DNA of 64,000 nucleotides from Galbibacter pacificus. GTDB taxonomy: Bacteria > Bacteroidota > Bacteroidia > Flavobacteriales > Flavobacteriaceae. Below, one piece after another: positions 44,701 to 53,488 of the stretch. The stretch covers positions 620,001 to 684,000 of the forward strand of contig NZ_JAPMUA010000002.1 of the NCBI RefSeq assembly GCF_029603155.1, read 5' to 3'. The notes beneath the pieces are model-generated. The model had not been told where the DNA came from. It saw nothing but the letters and a program-made list of their open reading frames with translations, and did no database searches. Made by a program: the position numbers and the translations under genes. Positions within the stretch are counted from its first letter, which is position 1, and each line of letters starts with the position of its first letter.

Positions 44701-44931
44701 CCCCACGTAAGTGAAGGATAGGATATCCACGGGATTTACTTCAAGGGTATAATTACCATCAAAATCCGTTTGAGTCCCGGTCGAAGTCCCTTTAATCAGA
44801 ATATTCACCCCGGGCAATGGAACACCCCCACCGTCCGTAACAGTGCCGGAAACTGTTTTTTTTTGAGCATAACTTGATGCTATTCCACACATCAGAAATG
44901 CTATTAAAATTAAATAGTTCTTTACTTTCAT
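41710..44931 (-). CDS. SusC/RagA-type TonB-linked outer-membrane protein
   Basis: A 1073-residue transporter with a signal peptide (end SSYAQ), a carboxypeptidase-like domain (KTVSGTVTDGGGVPLPGVN), the plug with TonB-box region and VVIRGNSSISGNNQ and LFVIDGVPV, and a large barrel ending LKLQF. It imports oligomeric ligands together with its SusD partner encoded downstream. Length is normal for the family. Promoter not resolved; no extracytoplasmic sigma or AraC gene is adjacent. Confidence 0.92.
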   Translation of the reverse strand: MKVKNYLILIAFLMCGIASSYAQKKTVSGTVTDGGGVPLPGVNILIKGTSTGTQTDFDGNYTLEVNPVDILSFTYVGLKAVERTVGFSDVVNVQMEEDAQALDEVVVTALGISREKKTLGYATQEVDGEAVSKVQSQNFVNSLSGKVAGLDIKSSGTLGGSTNVVIRGNSSISGNNQALFVIDGVPVNNDTPNSGTQMMGQGGYDYGNAASDINPDDIESINVLKGAAASALYGSRAANGVIMITTKKGRKGKGIGVTINSSLMVGSADKETLPVYQKKYGAGYGPFYDSPDGYFGLYDVDGDGVEDLTTPFTEDASYGAAFNSGLMIYQWDSAFPELDTYQQASPWVAGANDPNYVWKTSATTVNSISLDGGTEKNTFRLGFTNMIQEGNLPNSQIKRNSINFNGSHDFTDRLSVSTLFNFTKTDGKGRYGTGYDANNVMQQFRQWFQTNVDLAEQKRTYFQTGLNTTWNIRTYDNPVPIYSDNPYWTFYENYETDTRNRFYGNVVLNYELTDWLSVMGRFTYDTYAEIQEERTNVGSSNLPQYTRRNRNISEYNYDLIFNVNKELSDKLDFAGTLGFNLRRNDWNTLTGTTSSGLLVADIYSLANSVGPIVTAEYEAAKIVDGAYVQASLGYDDFAYIEGTYRRDRSSSLPKQNNTYDYWSVTGSLLFSQLIEANWLSFGKLRGNYGKVGNDTSPYNVFDTYDIVIPPFNGGMASHNSTLKNLNLLPEQQENWEVGLEMQFANRRLGFDVSYYNAKNINQITAVPISNSTGYLASLLNAGTIENKGWEVQFNVIPLKMSDFSWNIDLNWAKNESMVVELLNGIDNLELGSFQGGVSINATPGQPYGTIRGTDLVYHENGQPIVGANGYYLTTATNNEVIGDINPDWTAGISNSFNYKNFNLSFLIDIQKGGDLFSLDTWYGYATGLYDFTAGTNDLGNPVRDPVTDGADSGGVILPGVKEDGSPNNVRAYAGWYANPWGYQRAANKQHVYDAGFVKLREASLTYNFGEKVLDRTPFTNASFSVIGKNLWIIDKDVPYADPEAGLGAGNVQGYHSGVYPSIKEIGVNLKLQF

Positions 44932-45649
44932 AAATGTTTGAGATTAGATTATTTGATTAGAATCATGAAAATGAAAGGCAGAAGGGTTGTCCTATGTGAG
45001 TGCTAATTCAAAAAAATCAAACAATGAGAACAAAGTTATTGGGAACCCAAAAGTTGTCTTCTTATCTGAAAAGAAAAACCCTGAACTGCCTTACCTTTCA
45101 AAGTTGTGTTACAAAAAAACACAAGAATAAAAACATTGCTGTTAAGTCTTATAAAGTGCAACGTTACATATCATCAGATGAAACATGCAGATAGGATCTT
45201 CATAATGAACAGTAGATTTAAAAACTTTTATCCATATCAAATCTAGGCAACCGATATAACCACATAAAATAGCCCCCCTGATTGCATTTTATATATTGAA
45301 TGTGGTCACTTCAAATTAAGTAGTGATAAGAATAAATTGGATGTAGAACCCTTGGACATTTGATTTGAAAATATTATCCTAAGATTGTAGTAGGATATGT
45401 AGTGTTCAATTATTTAATGGGGAGAAAAGTGTAGTGCTTGCTGGATTATTGTCTATCGGTCCAGCATAAAAAGTAATAGCAACTTAAAAGCATTTCACTT
45501 TCAAACCGCCACTAAGCTTACTTACTTGTTTAGACTTTTCGATAACCTTGAAACCCGCTAACTCTTTTATAAAATGTTAGTTACAGCAGCCGCTATTCTT
45601 CAATCCATAAAGAAGTGTTTCCTTCTTAATTAAAATAGACGGCGAATCT
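44932..45649. other. Noncoding stretch upstream of susC, 718 bp
   Basis: No convincing gene is present. The sequence is AT-rich. The complement around 45470-45570 reads AGFKVIEKSKQVSK in one frame, which might be a decayed gene fragment, but I cannot assign it. The susC promoter must lie in the right-hand part of the gap next to 44931, but no TAnnTTTG element is evident. Confidence 0.4.
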
Positions 45650-46074
45650 TTAATTAATGATATACTTATACGGTTCAAATAGTTCTATCAGGTTGCCTGA
45701 AGGATCCGCCAACAGAATTTGTGCGCCACCCTTACCTTTTATCATCTCATTTCTGAATGGAGTGTTCATTGCCTCCAGTTCTTTGATCTTCTGCTCAAGA
45801 TCATCTAACCGTATCTGAATTCGATTCTATCCTCCGGGTGCAGGTACTGAACCATCTGAGAGTGCTTGGCTTGTCCTGCCCCTCCCTGTCCGGGTATGTT
45901 CAACAGCAAATAAAGGCTGCCTGACTCGAGCATGGCAAAGCTGTTATCAAGGGAGTGCATTTTTACAGTGAACCCAAGAAATTGTGTGTAAAAATCAATG
46001 CTCTCTTCCACATCATTGACTATATATCTGATGTACACTTTGTTTTGTTCCGGTGTTTTGATTACTTCTTTCAT
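45650..46074 (-). pseudogene. VOC-family protein, single frameshift
   Basis: The first frame (start MKEVIKTPEQNKVYIRYIV) covers a glyoxalase-like half with VEESIDFYTQFLGF, to HPEDRIEF. After a shift near 45810 the other frame continues with RIQIRLDDLEQKIKELEA, IKGKGGAQILLADPSG and NLIELFEPYKY, ending at 45650. Together they give a normal VOC protein of about 140 residues. One indel is enough to explain the break. Confidence 0.85.
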
Positions 46075-46213
46075 AGTGTTTGGATTTTTTGCGACGAAGT
46101 ATTGCCAAAACCAAATGTAGTTAGAAGTAAAGTCAGTACAATTATGTTTCTCTTTTTTTCATATGGCTAAGATAGTTTGTTAAGCTCTTAGGAAATTGTA
46201 CATATGCGACATT

Positions 46214-47035
46214 TTAAACCAGAGATTCAGTAGTCGCCATATAGTCTGTACGGCAGGCGTATTTGAAGTATTTTTTTGGTGAATATCCCGAGAATTCCTG
46301 AAATCACAAATAGAATGGGATTGGTCATAATATCCATTTTCGTATGCAATTTCAGTCAATGACTTTGTGGTGTCTGTATTATTTTTGATAATATTTCCAA
46401 ATCTTGCAATATTCAAGAATACCTGTGGGCTAAAACCGGAAAACTCCCTAAACTTTCTCTCAAATTGTCTCCGAGAGAGGTTACAATCACTTGCTAACCT
46501 CTTCTATCGAACAGGGATAATTTTTATTAATAGTATCCCTGATTGTGTTAAGGATGTTTGAATATTCCGCTCTAACATGAACCATGCGTTTAATCAGAAA
46601 CTCTGATACCAATTGTACACGTATAGCGTTATCTGATTCCAATATTACTTTTTCCTCCAGGATTTCCCCTTCCTTTCCATAAAGGGTTTTGAGTTTTGAA
46701 CTTTGGTCGCTTATTTCAGGTGTTGGCAACTGGAAGAGCTGTGAGATCGTATAGGAATAGAGGCTCACTCTGAATATTCCAAAATCCTGGGCAACAATAA
46801 ATTGCCCAAAGGATCGTTTCTGCCTATAAACACCGGATCGGAAACATTTCTGTTCATTGTTGTCTATGATGTGCTTGAAAATTCCTTTATAGTAGAATAT
46901 AAATTCTGGGCAACTTTCCGCCAATGCCCCATATACAAAGGGTTCTTCCTTTGTAAAATTGCCTTCTAGAACCCAAAAATGCTTCACAAAACCAGCAATG
47001 GCCTTTGGAGCCCGGATCATATCAAACTTAAGCAT
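46214..47035 (-). pseudogene. AraC-family regulator, broken by two frameshifts
   Basis: The first frame (start MLKFDMIRAPKAIAGF, 182 residues) is the sensor domain of a DUF6597-type AraC protein. After a shift at about 46495, a second frame carries the HTH (SDCNLSRRQFERKFREFSG, then SLTEIAYENGYYDQSH). Near 46310 another shift leads to EFSGYSPKKYFKYACR, ending at 46214. The parts give one complete AraC regulator of about 270 residues. It lies beside the VOC pseudogene. Confidence 0.85.
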
Positions 47036-47100
47036 GTATCGGATAGGTTTTAATATTCATTCAATTTCACTTTTTATTTGCGATTATTGTTGCTAATGAC

Positions 47101-47126
47101 TTTGTGTATGTGGAGTTGCGGATTTC
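47101..47126 (+). repeat. 26-bp dispersed repeat, copy B
   Basis: Matches 9048-9073 at 23 of 26 positions (TTTGTGTATG, AGTTG and GGATTTC blocks). It lies between the broken AraC gene and the intact VOC gene, as copy A lies beside the toxin-antitoxin pair. This copy has the same orientation as copy A. Confidence 0.6.
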
Positions 47127-47229
47127 CCACACCAGCTTTTTGGTTTACAATATAGTTTAATTTAAATAAAAAGCGATTCGGGTCAACACCCAAACTGCTA
47201 TTGCTTAAACACTGGTTTTATTCGTTATT

Positions 47230-47655
47230 TTATGCATTCTCCAATGTTTTAATGTCAAACTTTTTCATTTTCATATACGCTTCCATTACATTTTTTGCCT
47301 TTTCAGGATTGCTTAAAAGTTTAGGTAAAATCGTTGGCACAATTTGCCAAGACATACCAAATTTGTCTTTTAACCAACCGCAGTCCCCTTCTTTTCCACC
47401 GTCAGAAGTTAACTCTTTCCAATAATGGTCTATTTCTTTTTGTGTTTCGCAGTCAATCACAAACGATACCGCTTCGTTGAACTTAAATTCCGCCCCTCCA
47501 TTAAGTCCCATAAATTTTTTACCGTTCAATTCAAAAGTAACGACCATTTGGTTGTCTGCTGTAATTTTTGAATTCTTAAAGATTGAACAATAAAATTGTG
47601 CCGCTTCTTGTGCTTGTCCGTCAAACCATAAACAAGGATAAATTTGATTTTCCAT
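47230..47655 (-). CDS. VOC/PhnB-like glyoxalase-fold protein
   Basis: A 141-residue protein of the 3-demethylubiquinone-9 3-methyltransferase-like (PhnB) VOC subgroup: it starts MENQIYPCLWFDGQAQEA, has FYCSIFKNSKI, FMGLNGGAEFKFNEAVSF and GWLKDKFGMSWQIVP. These small proteins form dimers of a beta-alpha-beta fold, but the reaction of this branch is unknown. It is 80 bp from the AraC regulator gene and could be its target. Confidence 0.85.
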   Translation of the reverse strand: MENQIYPCLWFDGQAQEAAQFYCSIFKNSKITADNQMVVTFELNGKKFMGLNGGAEFKFNEAVSFVIDCETQKEIDHYWKELTSDGGKEGDCGWLKDKFGMSWQIVPTILPKLLSNPEKAKNVMEAYMKMKKFDIKTLENA

Positions 47656-47735
47656 TTTTTTTGATTTTTAAATGATTAATTACAGTACAAATTTAGAAGG
47701 CAGGTAAAATTTAAAATAGAACGAAACCGACAAAA

Positions 47736-48512
47736 TCAGGTATCGGAAGGGTCATCAAAATTCAAATAGTCCTTTGGGGTAATATTCGTGAATTCTTTAA
47801 ACGCACGATTGAAATGGCTCTGGTCAGAATAACCGTTGTCAAAGGCAATATCAAAGATATTTTCAAATTGCTTTTTTTGTAATTGTCTGAAAGCTGAACT
47901 AAACTGGCCTATTCTGCGAAATTGATTTGGGGGAATCCCAATATTTTTATTAAACATTCTTTGAAAAGTCCTTCCCGTTACATAGAGTTCGTCCTGCACA
48001 TTCTTTAAAGTGTCTTGGTTTGGGTTCTTTAAGATTTGCTGGGTAGCAAATCTTATTAATTGTGTTTCCGTTTTAACTTTTTTGATAAGGCTAAAGATAT
48101 AATCATCTATTAAACCCAACATATTTTCTGTTGATTCAGCGTTCAATAATTGCTCTTGCAAATCTTTGGCTTTAGACGATTCCATTAAATTGAGGTCAAT
48201 AGGATTGTCTGTCAATTCTTTTGCAGATATACCAAATAATGCAAATAAAGAAAAAGGTTTAAAAAAGTAGGCGATTAGTGTGAAGTTATCCCTGATTGTA
48301 AGTGTTTCGGGAATTACGGTTTGACCAAACAAAGTCAAGTTGTTTGAGCTCCCGTTTAATTCTCCTTTTGTTGTTTGAAAAAGAAGGGTAGGCGTTCCAT
48401 TAGCAAATAAAGGTAAAACGAATGGATTGGTAACTTGAAAATTTTCAATAACAAGTATATTCTGAACATAGTCAGATGTTTTCTTGTTTGGTATCGGGTT
48501 TTTAATTTTCAA
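47736..48512 (-). CDS. AraC-family transcriptional regulator
   Basis: A 258-residue regulator with an N-terminal DUF6597-like sensor domain (about residues 1-150) and a C-terminal AraC HTH pair (LYVTGRTFQRMFNKNIG and IAFDNGYSDQSHFNRAFKEF). It is intact and belongs to the same kind of regulator as the broken copy at 46214-47035. The VOC gene 80 bp downstream may be under its control. Confidence 0.87.
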   Translation of the reverse strand: MKIKNPIPNKKTSDYVQNILVIENFQVTNPFVLPLFANGTPTLLFQTTKGELNGSSNNLTLFGQTVIPETLTIRDNFTLIAYFFKPFSLFALFGISAKELTDNPIDLNLMESSKAKDLQEQLLNAESTENMLGLIDDYIFSLIKKVKTETQLIRFATQQILKNPNQDTLKNVQDELYVTGRTFQRMFNKNIGIPPNQFRRIGQFSSAFRQLQKKQFENIFDIAFDNGYSDQSHFNRAFKEFTNITPKDYLNFDDPSDT

Positions 48513-48627
48513 CTTCTCTTTCGTTTGTGTACTCGATTTTTTTCAGCTTGCTGGCAACTTCACATAATAAAGTAGGGATAGAGCAATGACAATCAATAAA
48601 ATATTATGATTGAATACCCCATAGGGA

Positions 48628-49725
48628 TCATGAAGCCTGGTAGTGCTCCCTGAATTTGGTCGGGGGGACACCTTCGCTCTTTTTAAAGGCCCTGTAAAAA
48701 GATATGCGGTTATTAAAACCACATTGAAATGCTATATCCTCAATATTGAGATTCTTTCCCTCTTTTAACATGCCCTTTGCTTCATCAACCCTGTACAGGT
48801 TGATGAATTCATAAAAGTTCCGGTCGAAATGCTCATTGATCAATTGAGAAGCATGGTGTCTCGATATGTTCATTATGGAAGCCAGTTCATCTAAATTCAG
48901 GTTGGGGTTCAAATAAGGCTTTTCGGATTTCATCAACTCTTTTAACTGGATCTTTAATTCCTTGGCAAACTGTGTGGGCAAACCAGAAGTTTCATATTTA
49001 GCAAATGGTATGACCTTACCAATAGGCGTACCGTTAAATACTTCCGGTTGAATAATACAAAAGTATGAAGCAGCACCGATAAAGAACACCATGGCATAGG
49101 ATATGAGGTAATCATATTCCTTGGTCATTGTTCCAAAATAAATTATGATAAAATACACCACAAAGGATAACCCAAACAATATAAAGTTCAGGTTAATGGT
49201 TTTGAGCCATATCCTCAGATCAAAGTCCTCCTTATATGCTTTTACAAATTTCCAATAGGTGAAAATGCCGTATGCTATGACCAAAAGGGCCAGTAAATAC
49301 CCAAAATAAGGGATTTCAATTATGGCTTGATCAATTTGTCCATTCTGTTTAAGGTATAATTTCCTTTCAAGGGGAAGAAAGATAAAAGCTCCATAGCTTA
49401 CAAATACACAAATTACCGGTATAAAATGATATACATCCCTTATAGTGATCTTTTTGCCGCTTACTACATTCCTGACATAAAAGTAAAATATAGGTCCAAA
49501 CAAGGCAAAAGGAATCTCGAAGGTAAATGTAATGGCGGTCTTTATCGTGTCACTATAGCCCGACCAGTACATGATAACATAATAGATCCCATAACCGAAC
49601 ATAAACAAAAAAATAGCGAACAACCTATTGGCATAGGAATAGCCCCTGTTTTTGATAAATAAAAAGATTCCCAAAAGAACCGATTGAAATGAAAAAAACA
49701 ATAATAATATCTCCCAAATTGTCAT
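48628..49725 (-). CDS. AraC-family regulator with seven-helix membrane N-terminus
   Basis: A 365-residue protein: seven hydrophobic helices occupy residues about 5-235 and a cytoplasmic AraC HTH occupies about 255-360 (LDELASIMNISRHHASQLI and IAFQCGFNNRISFYRAF). This is the common Bacteroidota membrane-bound AraC type, which senses a signal in the membrane and regulates DNA directly. The DNA-binding part appears complete. It is transcribed in the same direction as the other AraC gene, 115 bp upstream of it. Confidence 0.85.
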   Translation of the reverse strand: MTIWEILLLFFSFQSVLLGIFLFIKNRGYSYANRLFAIFLFMFGYGIYYVIMYWSGYSDTIKTAITFTFEIPFALFGPIFYFYVRNVVSGKKITIRDVYHFIPVICVFVSYGAFIFLPLERKLYLKQNGQIDQAIIEIPYFGYLLALLVIAYGIFTYWKFVKAYKEDFDLRIWLKTINLNFILFGLSFVVYFIIIYFGTMTKEYDYLISYAMVFFIGAASYFCIIQPEVFNGTPIGKVIPFAKYETSGLPTQFAKELKIQLKELMKSEKPYLNPNLNLDELASIMNISRHHASQLINEHFDRNFYEFINLYRVDEAKGMLKEGKNLNIEDIAFQCGFNNRISFYRAFKKSEGVPPTKFREHYQAS

Positions 49726-50220
49726 TTTACAACTTTTAAATCCTTTAAAATTACTAATTACAACCCATATATTCCTGAAAATAAACAGGGTTAATGATTA
49801 AGCAAACCTGTTTTATTTTGTTAGAAGTGGCAAAATAAACATAGTCAGTTGGTTAATTTGGTTACATATTATAATATGTAACATTAAACCTTTATCACTA
49901 GCCTTACATTTGACAAATATCCAGTCGGTGAATATTCATTATAAAACACAACCGCCCATGAAAGTAGAGTACCCCTTCATTTTTATATATGTGTTAAATT
50001 TTGAATTTAAAATTTAATTATCCATTATTGGAATGAACATGTGGTTGAGGGCAATGTAAGATGACAACCGAACAGATTATGACTAACTAAATAGTGAACG
50101 AACCAAACCCACACACCACGTATATTTACAACGTACTGATTTTTTTTTTGGAAAAATTTTAAGAAACCAAAAGGTTGCGTATTATTACAACTGATTAGTT
50201 GCTTAAAATAGATAAGAATA
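49726..50220. other. Noncoding gap of 495 bp between divergent regulators
   Basis: No gene is seen. It must contain the divergent promoters of the AraC gene and the ArsR gene. The palindrome CAACT-GATT-AGTTG at about 50188-50201, 20 bp before the ArsR start, is a candidate operator for the ArsR repressor. Confidence 0.4.
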
Positions 50221-50541
50221 ATGAAACGAGACATCTTTCAAGCTATAGCAGACCCAACAAGAAGAGCAATACTTGTATTTATTGCCACCCAAGCGTTAAC
50301 GCCCAATGCTTTAGCGGACGAATTTGACATGACCCGTCAGGCGGTTTCCAAACATATCAAGATCCTGAATGAATGTGAACTGTTGGAACAAAAAAAAATC
50401 GGCAGGGAAGTCTACTATCAACTTAAAGTCGGTAGAATGAAAGAAGTGGACAAATGGTTAGAACAATTCCGAAAAATATGGGAAGCCCGATTTGACCAAC
50501 TTGACAATATATTATCAACGATTAAAAAACAGAAAAAATGA
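50221..50541 (+). CDS. ArsR-family HTH regulator
   Basis: A 106-residue winged-helix repressor (MKRDIFQAIADPTRRAILVF, then NALADEFDMTRQAVSKHIK). Regulators of this kind are regularly paired with SRPBCC/START-domain proteins. No metal-binding Cys motif is seen, so it is not a metal sensor of the ArsR/SmtB type. The stop overlaps the next start by 4 bp (ATGA), so it is translationally coupled to SRPBCC1. Confidence 0.88.
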   Translation: MKRDIFQAIADPTRRAILVFIATQALTPNALADEFDMTRQAVSKHIKILNECELLEQKKIGREVYYQLKVGRMKEVDKWLEQFRKIWEARFDQLDNILSTIKKQKK

Positions 50542-51049
50542 ATAGCAATCCCCTATTCGATTTTTCCGTAAATAAGGAAAATAAAGCCATTCACATAAAA
50601 CGTGAATTTGATGCCACCCATGAATTAGTTTGGAAAGCGTGGACAACAGCCAAACTGCTTGACCAATGGTGTGCTCCAAAACCTTACAGAACGGAAACAA
50701 AAACGCTGGATTTCCGTGAAGGTGGCTTCTGGCATTACGCTATAGTGAGCTCGGAAGGGAAAGACATTGGAGCCGGTATGATTACAAGAAAATTGAATTC
50801 CAAAAAATCATTACGGAATTGAGGGCCTTTAGCGATGAAAATGGAATGGTCATTCCGGAATTCCCACGTTCTGAATGCACGCTCACCTTCAATGTGACAA
50901 AAGGCAAAACACACGTAACGGTAACCGAGAAATACGGAAGCCCCAAAATGTTTGAAAAAATGGCAACAATCAGTCACAAAAAGGGCTTTTCACCACATCT
51001 TAAAAATTTGGACCATTTATTACTAACACTAAAAAACAAGAATATATGA
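50538..51049 (+). pseudogene. SRPBCC/AHSA1 protein 1, frameshifted
   Basis: The first frame (start MNSNPLFDFSVNKENK) covers the START-fold N-terminus to GAGMITRKL. After one shift near 50800 the second frame continues with KIITELRAFSDENGMVIP and FPRSECTLTFNVTKGK, to the ATGA overlap at 51049. The two halves rebuild a normal 165-residue protein very similar to the next gene. A single small indel broke it. Confidence 0.88.
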
Positions 51050-51543
51050 AAAAAACATTATTATTTGACTTCACAGTCAACAAAGAAAACAACACGGTGA
51101 ATGTAAAACGCGCATTTAACGCTGACCGTGAATTGGTATGGGAAGCGTGGACAAATCCCGAAATCCTTGATCAATGGTGGGCACCAAAACCGTTTCAATC
51201 CAAAACAAAAATTATGGACTTCAAAGTTAGCGGCCGTAGATTTTATGCAATGGTAAGTCCCGAAGGACAAGAACAGTGGGCAATTCAGAAATATACTTCC
51301 ATTGATCCAAAAACCAATTTCAAATTTTTGAATGCTTTTGCAGACAAAGATGAAAATCCTGATTTGCCGGGCTCTGATTGGGATTTGACTTTTAGTGAAC
51401 TAAGCGGAACTACAACCGTACATATCTCTATTTATAACGAATCCCGGGAGCGAATGGAAAACATGATCGCAATGGGCTTCAAAGAAGGGTTTACAATGAC
51501 CTTAAATGAACTTGACACATTATTATCAACACTGAAAAAATGA
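51046..51543 (+). CDS. SRPBCC/AHSA1-domain protein 2
   Basis: A 165-residue intact AHSA1-type START-domain protein (start MKKTLLFDFTVNKENN, then NADRELVWEAWTNPEILDQWWAPKPF). Such proteins bind hydrophobic ligands, and when they sit next to an ArsR gene they are its usual target. It overlaps the broken paralogue by 4 bp and continues straight into a third, truncated copy. The three look like tandem duplicates of one another. Confidence 0.88.
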   Translation: MKKTLLFDFTVNKENNTVNVKRAFNADRELVWEAWTNPEILDQWWAPKPFQSKTKIMDFKVSGRRFYAMVSPEGQEQWAIQKYTSIDPKTNFKFLNAFADKDENPDLPGSDWDLTFSELSGTTTVHISIYNESRERMENMIAMGFKEGFTMTLNELDTLLSTLKK

Positions 51544-51608
51544 AAAAAATGAGCAACCGAAATGTCATAGTAGAACGTGTTTTTGACGCTACCTTTTGGC
51601 AGATGTAA
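51540..51608 (+). pseudogene. SRPBCC protein 3 remnant, 22 codons
   Basis: The ATG at 51540 overlaps the stop of SRPBCC2 by 4 bp (ATGA) and reads MKKMSNRNVIVERVFDAT, the standard START-protein start, then stops after FWQM. The rest of the gene has been replaced by a fragment of an unrelated ATPase gene beginning at about 51593. Confidence 0.65.
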
Positions 51609-52334
51609 ACAATGTATCTATTAAAGTTGCGAAATATAAAGGCCTAGATCGGGGAGACCTCTTGAAAACAATGAATATGGATATTGTTGGCTCATTAATT
51701 CCACAAAAAGTGTACTGGATAAAATTGCTGTAGAAAACACAGCTTTTGTGACCATTACATCAAAAGAGCGTATTGATCGAAAACTATGGAATCCTGTAGC
51801 CATTCGGGAGGCCATATATAATGCGATAGTACATAATGATTATACTCGTGAAATACCACCTAAGTTTGAAATATTTGACGATAGGATTGAAATAACATCT
51901 GCCGGTTCCTTACCGGACGGACTTAGCAAAGAAGATTTTTTTTGAAGGCGTTTCTATGCCGAGGAATAAGGAGCTAATGCGTATATACAGGGATTTGGAT
52001 TTGGTAGGGCAACTAGGCTCTGGCGTTCCACGGATTTTAAAGAGCTACGGAAAGGAATATTTCCGGTTTATGGACAACTTTACCAGAATGACTTTTCCTG
52101 TTTCAGAAGGGGCAACCCCCAAGTCAAAAGCCTATTGAAAGGTGTTACTGGGGAGCATAATAGACAGGAATTACAAAATTGTTCAACCTATCGGATAGGA
52201 AAATACTTTAGGCAAAATTATTTACAGCCAGTGCTTGAGCAGGATTAATCGAAAAGACAATCCCGGACAAGCCAAAAAGCAGTAAACAAGAATATGGGTT
52301 AACGGAAAAGGGAAAGCAATTTCAATCTAATTAG
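51593..52334 (+). pseudogene. HATPase_c_4/AAA_4-type ATP-binding protein, C-terminal fragment with frameshifts
   Basis: Successive frames read LADVNNVSIKVAKYKGLDRG, then LDKIAVENTAFVTITSKERI and NPVAIREAIYNAIVHNDYTR, IFDDRIEITSAGSLPDGLS, then FEGVSMPRNKELMRIYRDL, LVGQLGSGVPRILKSYG and, after further shifts, GLIEKTIPDKPKSSKQEYG with LTEKGKQFQSN, ending at 52334. This is the C-terminal half of an AlbA_2/AAA_4-type ATP-binding protein with its winged-helix tail. The first half is missing; one shift is at a T8 run near 51938. Confidence 0.75.
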
Positions 52335-52584
52335 AAGTACAGGTAAAAGTAATTCGGGTGAGATTTGCGATAGTCTTTGTTCATAAGTAGCTTATAAACA
52401 ATAAATGAAAAAGATATTACCGGCTTAAAAAAACAGTACTTATTTTTTTTTCTCATTTGTACCTTACACCCTGTTATCCCCTGTAAAATAAGGAAAGTTA
52501 CACATTGTATCGGCAAATAAGTCTTACTTTTATTGTAGCGTAAACGGTTTCCACAAACCAATTCAAATTTAAAAGCTATTTATA

Positions 52585-53488
52585 ATGAAAAGTAACAAAA
52601 TCAACATTATAGAATTCCCTTCAAACTTAGACCTTAAAAAAGAACTTTAGATGTCGAGCCGGGCGTGAAAGTGCTTCCCGAATGGTTAAAAAAACATCGT
52701 TTCCCCGAGCTTGTCAAACCATGTAATACCTATAAATTACCACCGCCCGAATATATCATGGACCTAGACACTACACTGCAAATGATGAACGTGGACAAGG
52801 TGGTTGCATATGCCAAGGAACAGGCTATATTACTTGCCAATGTAATTAAGGACACTCATTTTCTAATTGTTCTCGGGGGCGATTGCAGTATTTTAATAGG
52901 CAATGCCATTGCGCTGAAGCAAACCGGTAATTATGGTCTCTTTTTTCTTGATGGACATACCGACTATATTCCTTCCGAGCTTTCCCAGACTGCTGCAATT
53001 GCGGGAATGGACCTTGCTATAGTAACCGGGTTTGCACATGAAAAGCTGACCAATATTTATAACCTTGCTCCTTATTTAGATAAAAGCAACGTATTTTGTG
53101 TGGGCAACCGGGAGTACGGCCCCGATTATGTACAACCCATTTTGGAGTCCGGAATACCTTATTGCGACTTGGATAGGCTTCGTGCTAACGGACAAAAAAA
53201 TACTGCGGAACTCTTTATTGACTTAGTTGAAAAAACAATCATGATGGCTTTTTTGTTCACTTAGACCTGGATATTTTAAACGATACCATCATGCCTGCCG
53301 TTGACAGTAGGCAACAGAATGGGCTTTCTTATAGCGAACTTTCTGCATTATTGGTGCCCTTGCTCCAACATACAAAGGCTGTTGGTATAGAATTTACCAT
53401 TCTTGACCCTAATCTGGACAAGGACGGAAAATATACCTCCGATTTTGCAAACAATTTTATGGCCATATTGAACACTGCAAGACGCTAA
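52585..53488 (+). pseudogene. Arginase/ureohydrolase-family protein, frameshifted twice
   Basis: The start (MKSNKINIIEFPSNLDLKK) is in one frame and breaks at about 52640. The second frame gives LPEWLKKHRFPELVKP, LIVLGGDCSILIGNAIALKQ, GLFFLDGHTDY and GMDLAIVTGF, breaking near 53245. The third gives HLDLDILNDTIMPAVDSRQ and VGIEFTILDPNLDKDG, ending at 53488. GGDCS, DGHTD and the LDxD equivalent are the metal-binding positions of the arginase family, which cleave guanidino or amide bonds. Two frameshifts break an otherwise complete gene. Confidence 0.8.

Noticed and set aside
45000..45194. 64-residue frame starting near 45000
   Set aside because: Composition is Lys/Ser-rich and repetitive with no recognisable motif or promoter; likely chance in a noncoding gap.
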